DNA of 31,758 nucleotides from a virus, in IMG/VR virus record IMGVR_UViG_3300042556_001197, positions 1 through 31,758 of that record; one strand, written 5' to 3'. Made by a program: the position numbers and the translations under genes. Positions 1 through 6,607 of the stretch are shown one piece after another. Every line of letters begins with the position of its first letter. Position 1 is the first letter of the stretch. Under the pieces are notes generated by a model, which saw nothing but the letters and a program-made list of their open reading frames with translations, did not search any database and had not been told where the DNA came from.

Positions 1-2
1 GC

Positions 3-563
3 TACGCCGCCGTCTACAACCGTCTTTCGCTTGACCTTGGCGGGTTCAAAGAGGAGATCCTGCCGGGCGCGTTCGACAAGATCCTGAGCCGCCAGCGAGG
101 CAAGGGCGACGTGGTGGCCCTGTTCAATCATGACAGCAACATCGTCCTCGGTCGCACGTCTTCCGGCACGCTGGAACTCTCGTCTGACGAGAAGGGCCTG
201 CGGTACGTGGTGACGCCGCCCGTGAGCCGGGCTGACGTGCTCGAGCTCATCCAGCGGCGTGACGTGCGTGGCTCGTCGTTCGCCTTCACGGTGGACCCGA
301 AGAACGAATCGTTCCGCACCGGCGAAGACGGCAAGGCAGTGCGGCAGATCCGCGAGGTGAGCGGTCTTTACGACGTTGGCCCGGTTCTGGTGCCCGCTTA
401 CCCGTCAACGTCGGCCGGCGTCGCCATGCGTTCCTACGAAGCGTGGCTGGCGTCGCAGACCGAGCCCACGCCCGAGCCTGCGGCCCAGGCGGATCGTTCG
501 CGTTCGGCCCTGCGGGGCGTCGCCGCCGCCTGGGCTGCTTCTCTGAGGCTCCGCAATGGCTGA
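3..563 (+). CDS. HK97-family prohead protease (5' truncated)
   Basis: This serine protease processes the capsid precursor and scaffold during prohead maturation. The reading frame is open to the window edge, so the N-terminus is missing and 186 residues are visible. They match the family in order: a DLGGFKEEI...PGAF segment, the VVALFNHD block carrying the catalytic His (about visible residue 43), LGRTSSGTLEL, and GSSFAF carrying the catalytic Ser (about residues 91-92), followed by a GLYDVGPVLVPAYPST block. The C-terminal 45 residues are low-complexity and Ala/Arg-rich. The major capsid gene follows after one tiny ORF, as expected for this module. Portal and terminase genes should lie just outside the left edge. 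The family call is firm; only the start is unknown. Confidence 0.93.
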   Translation, partial: YAAVYNRLSLDLGGFKEEILPGAFDKILSRQRGKGDVVALFNHDSNIVLGRTSSGTLELSSDEKGLRYVVTPPVSRADVLELIQRRDVRGSSFAFTVDPKNESFRTGEDGKAVRQIREVSGLYDVGPVLVPAYPSTSAGVAMRSYEAWLASQTEPTPEPAAQADRSRSALRGVAAAWAASLRLRNG

Positions 564-726
564 CGCCCGCTGCACGTGCGGCGAGAAGTTGCGGTGCCGT
601 TCTTCGCGCCCATGCGGTGACGAGCGGCAGCGGTATCTACGCTGCCCGCGATGCGGTGCCCGTGGCGTGGTGTTTGTGAAAACAACACTTTCTGAAGTGC
701 GCTTCTGCAAGAGGGGTGCCCGCTAG
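556..726 (+). CDS. small Cys-rich zinc-ribbon-like protein (56 aa)
   Basis: A short ORF starts with ATGGCTGA, so its start overlaps the protease stop codon, which suggests translational coupling. The product is very basic and has seven cysteines. They are arranged as CTC and later Cys residues in the first half, then LRCPRCGARG, a typical zinc-ribbon knuckle. Tiny zinc-finger ORFs are often found beside phage morphogenesis genes, but no function is known to me for this one. The stop lies 45 bases before the capsid start. It is probably a real gene because of the coupling and the intact CxxC motifs. The main doubt is its short length. Confidence 0.6.
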   Translation: MADARCTCGEKLRCRSSRPCGDERQRYLRCPRCGARGVVFVKTTLSEVRFCKRGAR

Positions 727-771
727 TGCGACCGTGAACTCCATCGGCAATACCGCCGGCGGAGAACACAC

Positions 772-2091
772 GTGGACAACCTCAAGAAGCTGCAGGACGA
801 GGCCGTTACCCTCGCCAACCGGATCGACGCCGTGCGGGCCATCGAAGGCGACGCGGACAAGATCGCCGAGCGTGACCTCGAGCTCGAGACGCTGACGGCC
901 GACGCCGGCAAGCTCGCCAAGAAGATCGACTTTGAGAAGTCGGTTGCCGAGTCGGCGAAGAATCTCCGCAGCGTGGTGGATCGCTGCTCGCCGGCCCCCG
1001 AGGCCACCGAGGAGCGGAGCGAGAAGGTCCGCATCGAAGCGGTCCCGTTCTCGGGTCGGCTCCGTGCGTTCGGGAACGCCAAGGACGCGTACTCGGTCGG
1101 CATGTGGTTCAAGGCCAAGGGCGGCGACGTTGAGGCTAAGCGGTGGTGCCAGGACCACGGCGTTGAGGCTCGTGCCCAGGGTTCGACCGGTTCCACGACC
1201 GGCGCGGCCTTCGTGCCCGACGTTCTCTCCTCGACCGTGATCCGGCTCGTGGACCAGTACTCCGCGTTTGCTCAGAACGCCACCAACGTTGTGATGCCGA
1301 GCGACGTGCTGCTGTTCCCGCGTCGGACTGCCGGTGCGACCGCGTACTGGATTGACGAGAACTCGGCAATCACCGCCAGCGACCCGACCTCCAACCAGGT
1401 CACGCTGACGGCGAAGAAGGTGACCGGGGCGGTGGTCATCGCGTCGGAGCTCCTGCAGGACTCCATCGTGTCGATCGCCGACTGGATCGCTGCGGAACTG
1501 TCGCTGACGCTCAGCAACGCCGTGGAAGCGGCTGCGTGGAGCGGCAACCCGAGCAACGCCCCTGCCGTGGCTGGCCTTGTGACCAGCCACACGGGTGGCC
1601 TGCTGGCGTCTTCGGCTGCCACCTACGCGGCGTCGCTTGTGACGGCTGCCGGTGACACGCCCGACGAGGTCACGAAGGCCAACCTTCTGGCGATGATGGC
1701 TGCGGTTCCGCAGCACTCGCGTCAGGGCGCCAAGTGGTTCTGCTCGCCGTTCTTCTTTGCGACGTGCATGCAGAACCTCGACCTCGCCCAGGGCGGGTCG
1801 GTTGGTCTGGCGGCTGGCATGGGTCCGACCTTCCTGGGTTCGCCGGTGGTCCTCACCGACCGGCTCCCGAGCGGTGCGGACTCGACGGGTGCGATCATGG
1901 CCCTCTACGGGAACATGGCGAACTCGAGCTACTACGGCATCCGCCAGGCCATCGAGATCGCGTCCAGCGATCAGGTGAACTTCCTGTCGGATCAGACCGT
2001 GATCCGTGCGGTGGCTCGCGTGGCGATCACGCACGCTAACCTCGGCACCTCGACGGTAGCCGGCCCGATCATCGGCCTGGTCGGTGCGTGA
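772..2091 (+). CDS. major capsid protein, HK97 fold
   Basis: The 439-residue product forms the icosahedral shell. Residues 1 to about 75 are charged and predicted coiled coil (DNLKKLQDEAVTLANRIDAV onward), resembling the delta/scaffold region that the adjacent protease removes. The body is typical of HK97-type capsids: GSTTGAAFVPDVLSSTVIRL, then FPRRTAGATAYWIDEN, a VTLTAKKVTGAVVIASELLQDS segment (E-loop/P-domain region) and a C-terminal DQTVIRAVARVAI strand. It starts with GTG at 772 behind a GGAG ribosome binding site seven bases upstream; no better ATG exists in frame. A GC-rich hairpin follows the stop. The identification is confident from fold signatures and position. Confidence 0.92.
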   Translation: MDNLKKLQDEAVTLANRIDAVRAIEGDADKIAERDLELETLTADAGKLAKKIDFEKSVAESAKNLRSVVDRCSPAPEATEERSEKVRIEAVPFSGRLRAFGNAKDAYSVGMWFKAKGGDVEAKRWCQDHGVEARAQGSTGSTTGAAFVPDVLSSTVIRLVDQYSAFAQNATNVVMPSDVLLFPRRTAGATAYWIDENSAITASDPTSNQVTLTAKKVTGAVVIASELLQDSIVSIADWIAAELSLTLSNAVEAAAWSGNPSNAPAVAGLVTSHTGGLLASSAATYAASLVTAAGDTPDEVTKANLLAMMAAVPQHSRQGAKWFCSPFFFATCMQNLDLAQGGSVGLAAGMGPTFLGSPVVLTDRLPSGADSTGAIMALYGNMANSSYYGIRQAIEIASSDQVNFLSDQTVIRAVARVAITHANLGTSTVAGPIIGLVGA

Positions 2092-2122
2092 GCCTGACGG
2101 CTTGACGTGAAGTGGAAACTGG

Positions 2123-2151
2123 GCGGGCCGCTCCAAATCGGGGCGGCCCGC
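2123..2151 (+). terminator. hairpin terminator candidate after capsid gene
   Basis: GCGGGCCGC (2123-2131) and GCGGCCCGC (2143-2151) form a perfect 9-bp GC stem with an 11-base loop, starting 31 bases after the capsid stop. The downstream TCTCGTTTG is only weakly T-rich. It may partially terminate or protect the 3' end of the highly expressed capsid message, while allowing some read-through into the tail operon. Confidence 0.55.
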
Positions 2152-2171
2152 TCTCGTTTGCGAGGTTGACA

Positions 2172-2906
2172 ATGCTGGTCAAGGTCGGCGGCACGGAAGT
2201 TGACATCCGTGTGGAAGCGATTCTGTCGATGCCGAGGCTGTCGTTTACTGCCAATCACTTCGCCTGGGCTCAGGCACTGATGCCGCTCGGCATTCGCCCT
2301 ACGATGGGCACCGGTGCGTTCTGGAGCCAGGTCAACACGCGGGTGATGGAGCAGTTCATCGACAAGGCTGAGTACCTGTTGTGCATTGATTACGACACGT
2401 TTTTCACCAAGGAAGACATCGAGCACCTGTTCGCCTTGGCGATGACGTTCCAGTGCGACGCCATCACTGGGCTGCAGACGAAGCGGGAAGACGGTCGCCC
2501 GATGCTCACGCTCAAGGGCATGCTGGACAACCCGCCGCCAGACGGCAGCACCAAGGTCGATAAGGAATGGTTTGCCGAGCCCGTGCAGGAAGTTGACTCG
2601 GCACATTTCGGCCTCACGGTCATCAGCACGGCCGCTCTCAGGCGGTGCAAGAAGCCATGGTTCTGGGAGCAGCCAGATCCGAACGGTGGCTGGGGTGAAG
2701 GCAGGCGCGACTCTGATATCTGGTTCTGGGCGAATTGGCGGGAAAGCGGCAACCGCGTCTTCGTCTCGCCGCGCATCGTGCTAGGCCACGGAGAGTATGT
2801 CGTTACGTGGCCCGGCAAGAATCTCAGCAGCCCTGTTTTTCAGTGGGCCACGCAGTTCACGACCACGCTCAAACGTCCTGAGTCTGCATGGAGTGTCCCC
2901 CAATGA
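2172..2906 (+). CDS. glycosyltransferase-like protein (GT-A type) in the head module
   Basis: The product has 244 residues from the ATG at 2172, chosen because GAGG lies just upstream and an earlier in-frame GTG at 2112 would read through the terminator hairpin. A short hydrophobic strand, YLLCIDYDT, carries a DxD-like motif (D73 and D75), as used by GT-A enzymes to bind metal and nucleotide sugar. Later blocks include DAITGLQTKREDG, VDSAHFGLTVIS and a GWGEGRRDSDIWFW segment resembling the EDxxF-type region of such enzymes. Position between capsid and connector genes suggests that it modifies virion or cell-surface structures. The next gene overlaps its stop. The fold call is from motifs only; donor and acceptor are unknown. 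Confidence 0.65.
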   Translation: MLVKVGGTEVDIRVEAILSMPRLSFTANHFAWAQALMPLGIRPTMGTGAFWSQVNTRVMEQFIDKAEYLLCIDYDTFFTKEDIEHLFALAMTFQCDAITGLQTKREDGRPMLTLKGMLDNPPPDGSTKVDKEWFAEPVQEVDSAHFGLTVISTAALRRCKKPWFWEQPDPNGGWGEGRRDSDIWFWANWRESGNRVFVSPRIVLGHGEYVVTWPGKNLSSPVFQWATQFTTTLKRPESAWSVPQ

Positions 2907-3142
2907 AGAAAATCACATTTACCCGCGCGTGGCGTGCCTACCGCAAGGGGCAGTCAGTTGAGATGACGGGCGGGCTGGCGACGCAGCTGGTTGCCCAGGG
3001 CGTGGCCATCGAAGACCGGCAGCAGGATCTGATCGAGACTGCCGCCATCGAGCACGACGCCGAGACGGCAGACGCCACGCCTAGGAGACGAGGACGCCGT
3101 GCAGTACCGAAGTCTGACCAGAGCGACGCCGCCAGCGGTTGA
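2903..3142 (+). CDS. small head-module protein, unknown function
   Basis: The product has 79 residues, with its start overlapping the previous stop by ATGA. The N-terminal part (KITFTRAWRAYRKGQSVEM followed by GGLATQLVAQGVA) resembles short beta-rich proteins commonly found between capsid and connector genes of siphoviruses. The C-terminal third is acidic, then ends in a basic RRRGRR stretch. Its last 44 bases overlap the connector gene in another frame, which may explain the odd composition of its tail. I know no experimentally established role for this family; a structural or chaperone role is only suggested by position. Confidence 0.6.
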   Translation: MKKITFTRAWRAYRKGQSVEMTGGLATQLVAQGVAIEDRQQDLIETAAIEHDAETADATPRRRGRRAVPKSDQSDAASG

Positions 3143-3713
3143 GCCCGTCACGCTTGCCGAGGCCAAGGCCCACCTGCGGGTCGATACCAGCGACGATGAC
3201 ACCTACATTGGCACGCTGATCGCTGCGGCCCGTGAGTGGTGCGAAGAGTATCTCGACCGCACGCTGGTGCATACGCAGTGGGTGGTGCGGTTTGACACGT
3301 TCCCGCCGGACGGGACGCACGACATCGAACTGCCTCGCCCGCCAATGGCTGCCGCTGGCACAACCACGGCGGTTGCTCTGACGTTCACGTTTGAGAACGG
3401 CACCACGTCCACCTACTCGACGGCGAGCTACCGTGTGGACCGGGCCGGCACGCCTGGCACCGTGAAGACGCTCTACGGCCAGACGTGGCCGCCGCATCTG
3501 CGGGATGACAACGCCATCAGCGTGACGTGGTGGGGCGGCTATGGGGCGAGCGGCACGAGTGTGCCGGCCGCGATCCGGCACGCGATCCTGATGCTGGTGG
3601 GCCACTGGTACGACGGTGCCCGCAGCGGTGTGCTCACTGGCAGTATTTCCAAGGAAGTCGAGTTCGGCGTGAAGTCCCTTCTCGACTCGCAACGCTGGGG
3701 CTCTTACCGATGA
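3099..3713 (+). CDS. head-tail connector protein (gp6-like)
   Basis: The 204-residue protein resembles the HK97 gp6 / phiE125 gp8 connector families. These form a ring beneath the portal and join head to tail. The diagnostic region is near the N-terminus: VEPVTLAEAKAHLRVDTSDDDTYIGTLIAAAREWCEEYLDRTL, an alpha-helical DNA-packaging adaptor segment. Beta-rich middle strands follow, then VPAAIRHAILMLVGHWYD, typical of the C-terminal helix. The GTG start at 3099 is preceded by GAGGA five bases away and overlaps the previous gene by 44 bases; an ATG would truncate the conserved helix. The head closure gene follows with an ATGA overlap. Confidence is high. Confidence 0.85.
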   Translation: MQYRSLTRATPPAVEPVTLAEAKAHLRVDTSDDDTYIGTLIAAAREWCEEYLDRTLVHTQWVVRFDTFPPDGTHDIELPRPPMAAAGTTTAVALTFTFENGTTSTYSTASYRVDRAGTPGTVKTLYGQTWPPHLRDDNAISVTWWGGYGASGTSVPAAIRHAILMLVGHWYDGARSGVLTGSISKEVEFGVKSLLDSQRWGSYR

Positions 3714-4030
3714 TCGACGCCGGCCGGCTCCGCGAGCGAGTCACGGTGCAGATTGCCAGCGGCACGACGAACGCCCTCGGCGAGCAGGTGCTGTCGTGGA
3801 GCAATTCGTCGGCCGTGTGGGCAAGCGTGGAAGGCGTGAGTGCACGCGAGTCGCTGGGGCTTGGCCAGCAGGAGATCGGAGTCACGCATCGCGTGCGGAT
3901 GCGTTACCTGCCGGGGCTGACGCAGAACATGCGTTTCGCCTGGCGGTCCCGCACGCTGGAGATTGTTAGCCTGCTCGAGCGTGGCAACCGTAGCGAGCAC
4001 GAGATCATCTGCCAGGAGACGATCCCGTAA
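3710..4030 (+). CDS. head closure / head-tail adaptor protein
   Basis: This 106-residue protein matches the phage head-tail adaptor family (SPP1 gp16 / HK97 gp7-like). It opens with IDAGRLRERVTVQ, continues through NALGEQVLSWSN and VWASVEGVSARE, then THRVRMRYLPGLTQNMRFAW and ends in LEIVSLLERG. These are the normal landmarks of this small beta-barrel that plugs the connector after DNA packaging. The ATG at 3710 overlaps the connector stop (ATGA), with GGGG about ten bases upstream; in-frame extension upstream lies entirely in the connector gene and is unlikely. The next gene starts on the last base of its TAA stop. Confidence 0.85.
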   Translation: MIDAGRLRERVTVQIASGTTNALGEQVLSWSNSSAVWASVEGVSARESLGLGQQEIGVTHRVRMRYLPGLTQNMRFAWRSRTLEIVSLLERGNRSEHEIICQETIP

Positions 4031-4818
4031 TGGCAGGCGTCTTTGCCGGCGGCAGCGATAGGCCGCTAATTAAGCTGGCGCTGGGCAAAGGCAAGAAGGC
4101 GAAAGCCCTGTTTGCACTAGAGCCGCTCGAAGACGTGGCGGCCGAGCTCAAAAGGCTGCCGCGAGACATCAGCACGAAGTACCAATTGCGTGCGCTCAAG
4201 AAAGCGGCGAAGCCAGGCCAGGAAGCGTTGCGTAAGAACGTCGCCGCCCTTGGCGAAGTCACAGGCAACCTGCTGGCGAGCGTCAGCCAGGTGTCGCGGA
4301 AGTACACGAACAACAAGGCGAAGCTGCCAGTGGGCGTGGTCGTGGTTGGCTTTCGTCGCCCGGTGAACAGCAAGAGCCAGAAGGGCGCGACGCCAGCTTT
4401 CATCGGCGGCACCGTGCTTAAGGGCCCCAACAGGGCCTATCACTCGCACCTCGTGGAGTACGGCACCAAGGCCAGGACGCCGGGCTTTAAAACTAAAACT
4501 ATTCGGCGCGGTCGCGTCATTTTGGGCGGCCGAATTCGCACAAGACTGGAATCCCGGCAGAAGGTTTCCGACAACCGTAGCGGCGTGCTGTCGTCGTTCA
4601 AGACGCGAGGCCCGTTCTTCCGGCCTGGCGTCCGCCGCTACCCCGTGGACTTTATCGCCACCGGCACTGTTCGTGGAAGCCCGGCCCGTAGGCCGCTGAC
4701 GCGGGCCTTTCAGTCCACGCAGAGCCAGATGCAGAGCATCCTAGACGTGGAGATGCGAAAGGCACTGTCCGCAGCGATCCGTGCCACCCAGAAGAAATAC
4801 GGAGACTTCGGCCTATGA
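4030..4818 (+). CDS. HK97 gp10-like neck/tail morphogenesis protein (long variant)
   Basis: The 262-residue protein fits the HK97 gp10-like family, whose members help complete the neck or tail. Recognisable parts are the helical LRALKKAAKPGQEALRKNVA, the SHLVEYGTKARTPGF loop (the HxxEfGT hallmark) and RRPLTRAFQSTQ near the end, corresponding to the conserved ARPFLRPA block. The protein is about twice the usual length, because of an extended basic N-terminus and an Arg/Lys-rich insert after the EYGT motif. ATG at 4030 shares its A with the previous stop. The next gene overlaps by ATGA. Function is assigned by family and position. Confidence 0.78.
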   Translation: MAGVFAGGSDRPLIKLALGKGKKAKALFALEPLEDVAAELKRLPRDISTKYQLRALKKAAKPGQEALRKNVAALGEVTGNLLASVSQVSRKYTNNKAKLPVGVVVVGFRRPVNSKSQKGATPAFIGGTVLKGPNRAYHSHLVEYGTKARTPGFKTKTIRRGRVILGGRIRTRLESRQKVSDNRSGVLSSFKTRGPFFRPGVRRYPVDFIATGTVRGSPARRPLTRAFQSTQSQMQSILDVEMRKALSAAIRATQKKYGDFGL

Positions 4819-5225
4819 AATCGCCAGAAGCCGTGCTGCGTACCGCCCTGGTCAGCAGCACAGCCGTCACGTCGCTAGTGAGTTCACGCATCTACCCGGT
4901 GCTCGCACCGGCGTCGGCATCCCTGCCTTTTGTCACATGGCGGCGTACCGGCATCCAGCGAGAGCAGACGCTGCGAAACCCGATGGGCATGCCCCGTGTC
5001 ACCCTGGAGTATCAGGTGTACGGCGTCACGTATGACCAGACCCGTGAGGTGGCGGACGCCATGCGTGTGGTTCTGGATGGATACGGTGGGCAGTCGGAAA
5101 ATACGGTTGTGGACCAGGTGTCGTTGGAGAACGAATCCGACGACTTCGTTTCACTCGGTGGTGCCGAGATGCCACCGGCGTATCAGATCACGCAGACCTA
5201 CGACATCCGCTGGCAGGAGAGCTGA
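4815..5225 (+). CDS. tail completion protein (DUF3168-like)
   Basis: The product has 136 residues and is a good match to DUF3168, tail terminator or completion proteins that cap the tail tube at the head-proximal end. It begins SPEAVLRTALVSSTAVTSLVSSRIYPV and continues LPFVTWRRTGIQRE. It then shows VTLEYQVYGVTYDQTREVADAMRVVLDGY and ends in a YQITQTYDIRWQ strand, the same order of strands and helix as family members. The start overlaps the preceding stop by ATGA. The tail tube genes follow immediately, as expected. Confidence 0.82.
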   Translation: MKSPEAVLRTALVSSTAVTSLVSSRIYPVLAPASASLPFVTWRRTGIQREQTLRNPMGMPRVTLEYQVYGVTYDQTREVADAMRVVLDGYGGQSENTVVDQVSLENESDDFVSLGGAEMPPAYQITQTYDIRWQES

Positions 5226-5228
5226 CGA

Positions 5229-5606
5229 ATGGCCACGACCCCGCATTCCGGTTCCGGCACGACGTTTTCTTTCGCTGGCGTGAACTACACCGTCACGAGC
5301 ATCACCTACACGATCGGTGCCACCGGCGGCGGGGCCGACAACATCGACATCTCGCACCTCGGCCAGACCACAGGGGCCAGCGTTCTTTCGATTGCTCGAC
5401 CGCTGATTGGCACGCAGGGCGGCGACACGGGCAAGAGCGTCAGCATCGAGTACATCGGCACCAGCGTCATCGCCCAGAACACGACGGGCACGCTGGCGAT
5501 CACCGGCGGCATCAGCGTCTCGGCGACTGCGACCTGCAACTCGTCTTCTGTCACGCTGACGGTGAACGACGCCATCCGTGGTTCGGCCGAGTTCCAGTTG
5601 GCTTGA
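5229..5606 (+). CDS. tail tube-like protein 1
   Basis: The product has 125 residues, Thr/Ser/Gly-rich and beta-strand-rich, with no recognisable enzymatic motif. The pattern TTFSFAGVNYTVTSITYTI...ADNIDISHLGQ is typical of small major tail proteins, in which a first strand pair is followed by a Asp/Ser-His-Leu turn. A VSIEYIGTS and GTLAITGGISVSATATC region supplies further strands. The next gene shows the same plan, with a matching GTLTITGG strand, so the two look like tandem paralogues. Position between tail completion and chaperone genes supports a tail tube role. Which of the two is the main tube subunit cannot be told. Confidence 0.7.
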   Translation: MATTPHSGSGTTFSFAGVNYTVTSITYTIGATGGGADNIDISHLGQTTGASVLSIARPLIGTQGGDTGKSVSIEYIGTSVIAQNTTGTLAITGGISVSATATCNSSSVTLTVNDAIRGSAEFQLA

Positions 5607-5621
5607 GCCACGGAGGGTTCC

Positions 5622-5942
5622 GTGGCCACGTACAGCACTGGGATAGTCGCCAGTTTCGGCGCGACCACGTTCGCCGAAATCTCGGATCTGTCGTGGTCTT
5701 ATGGCGGCAGTCTTCCGAAAGGCCGTTCGTCCACGTGGACCGATGACGTTGGCACGGTGTCTCTCACGTGCCTCAGTTCCACCGGCGTGGCGACTGCCAG
5801 TTACGGAACGCGTGGCACGCTCACGATCACGGGCGGCGGCGCAAACTTGACGTGTACCGCAGTCTATGAAGGCGTGAACGTCGCGCCCGAGTTGAACGGC
5901 GTGACCCGTTACACCGTGACGTTCCGACTACTCGACGGGTGA
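5622..5942 (+). CDS. tail tube-like protein 2
   Basis: The product has 106 residues and starts with GTG at 5622 behind a strong GGAGG seven bases upstream. The composition is like that of its neighbour: ATTFAEISDLSWSYGG, then DDVGTVSLTCLS, TRGTLTITGGG and a terminal TVTFRLLDG strand. The likely fold is the beta-sandwich of phage tail tube or tail-decorating proteins. It could instead be a minor tail protein or an Ig-like decoration of the tube. The chaperone genes follow after three bases. The assignment rests on composition, size and synteny. Confidence 0.6.
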   Translation: MATYSTGIVASFGATTFAEISDLSWSYGGSLPKGRSSTWTDDVGTVSLTCLSSTGVATASYGTRGTLTITGGGANLTCTAVYEGVNVAPELNGVTRYTVTFRLLDG

Positions 5943-5945
5943 ACC

Positions 5946-6299
5946 ATGGCAGTATTGACGCGAGATCAGATTGAGCAGGCTAGCGACGCCAAGATCATCA
6001 AGATTCCGGCGTGGGGTGGCGAGGTGTGCATCCGCCTGATGACCGTGGGCGACCGTGACAGCTACGAAGTGAAGCTGCTCGAGGCGCAGTCCAAGGCCGT
6101 GCCGGTGATTCCCGACTTTCGCTCTGAGCTGCTCGCCCGCTGCCTGTGTGATGACAAGGGCGTGCTGCTATTTCCCGGTGACGAAGGCGTGGCGGCCCTG
6201 CGTCGCAAGAGCGTCGACCAGATTCACGGATTGTGGAAGGCGGCACTGAAGCACAACGCATTAACCGAGGAGGAGATCGAGAAACTGGCGGGGGAATGA
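5946..6299 (+). CDS. tail assembly chaperone-like protein, first ORF
   Basis: The product has 117 residues, with RLMTVGDRDSYEVKLLEAQSK, FRSELLARCLCDDKGVLLFP and a helical VDQIHGLWKAALKHNALTEEEIEKLAGE end. This order resembles tail assembly chaperones of siphoviruses (lambda gpG-like in role), which coat the tape measure before tube polymerisation. It sits exactly where such a gene is expected, upstream of a second short ORF in the -1 frame and the tape measure gene. Its stop overlaps the start of that ORF at GGGGGAATGA. In many phages the two ORFs are joined by programmed frameshifting; here a normal ATG restart is equally possible. Confidence 0.72.
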   Translation: MAVLTRDQIEQASDAKIIKIPAWGGEVCIRLMTVGDRDSYEVKLLEAQSKAVPVIPDFRSELLARCLCDDKGVLLFPGDEGVAALRRKSVDQIHGLWKAALKHNALTEEEIEKLAGE

Positions 6300-6604
6300 A
6301 CGCCAGGCCGAGCTTGCGATTCAAGTTCGACCTGGCCTCACACCTCAAGAAGACGGTAGCTGACATCGACGCGATGGACTCCCGCGAGTTCTCGTACTGG
6401 ATCGCCTACAGCCGATGGTTTCGCCCGCTGGATAACCCGTGGCTACAGACGGGAATGCTGGCAAGTTCAGTCCTGGCTCCCTACTGCAAAAACAAAGTCC
6501 CCGACGCTCAAGACTTCATTCCCATCGAAGGCCACGCCCCGCAGCACCCGACGCAGATCGCTGAGACGCTCAAGCAGATGGCGGCCGACCTCGGCCAAAA
6601 GTGA
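6296..6604 (+). CDS. tail assembly chaperone-like protein, second ORF
   Basis: The product has 102 residues from the ATG at 6296, which overlaps the previous stop. The frame is -1 relative to the first chaperone ORF. The segment IDAMDSREFSYWIAYSRWFRPLD resembles the helical REFxxWxAY motif of lambda gpT-like extensions and other tail assembly proteins. The end, TQIAETLKQMAADLGQK, is helical. The reading frame is open upstream to 6233, so a frameshift fusion GT-type product is possible. The tape measure gene starts three bases after its stop. Confidence 0.68.
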   Translation: MNARPSLRFKFDLASHLKKTVADIDAMDSREFSYWIAYSRWFRPLDNPWLQTGMLASSVLAPYCKNKVPDAQDFIPIEGHAPQHPTQIAETLKQMAADLGQK

Positions 6605-6607
6605 AAC

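Noticed and set aside
2112-2171. Upstream GTG start for the glycosyltransferase-like gene
   Set aside because: The extra 20 residues would be translated from the terminator hairpin, without a ribosome site; ATG 2172 has GAGG upstream.
637-2172. 511-codon open frame on the minus strand over the capsid gene
   Set aside because: It is a low-complexity Arg/His/Gly-rich translation typical of the opposite strand of GC-rich coding DNA, with no motif, and covers a certain capsid gene.
6288-6299. Certain programmed frameshift at the tail chaperone genes
   Set aside because: The G-run is not a full slippery heptamer and a normal overlapping ATG is available, so it is kept only as a possibility.
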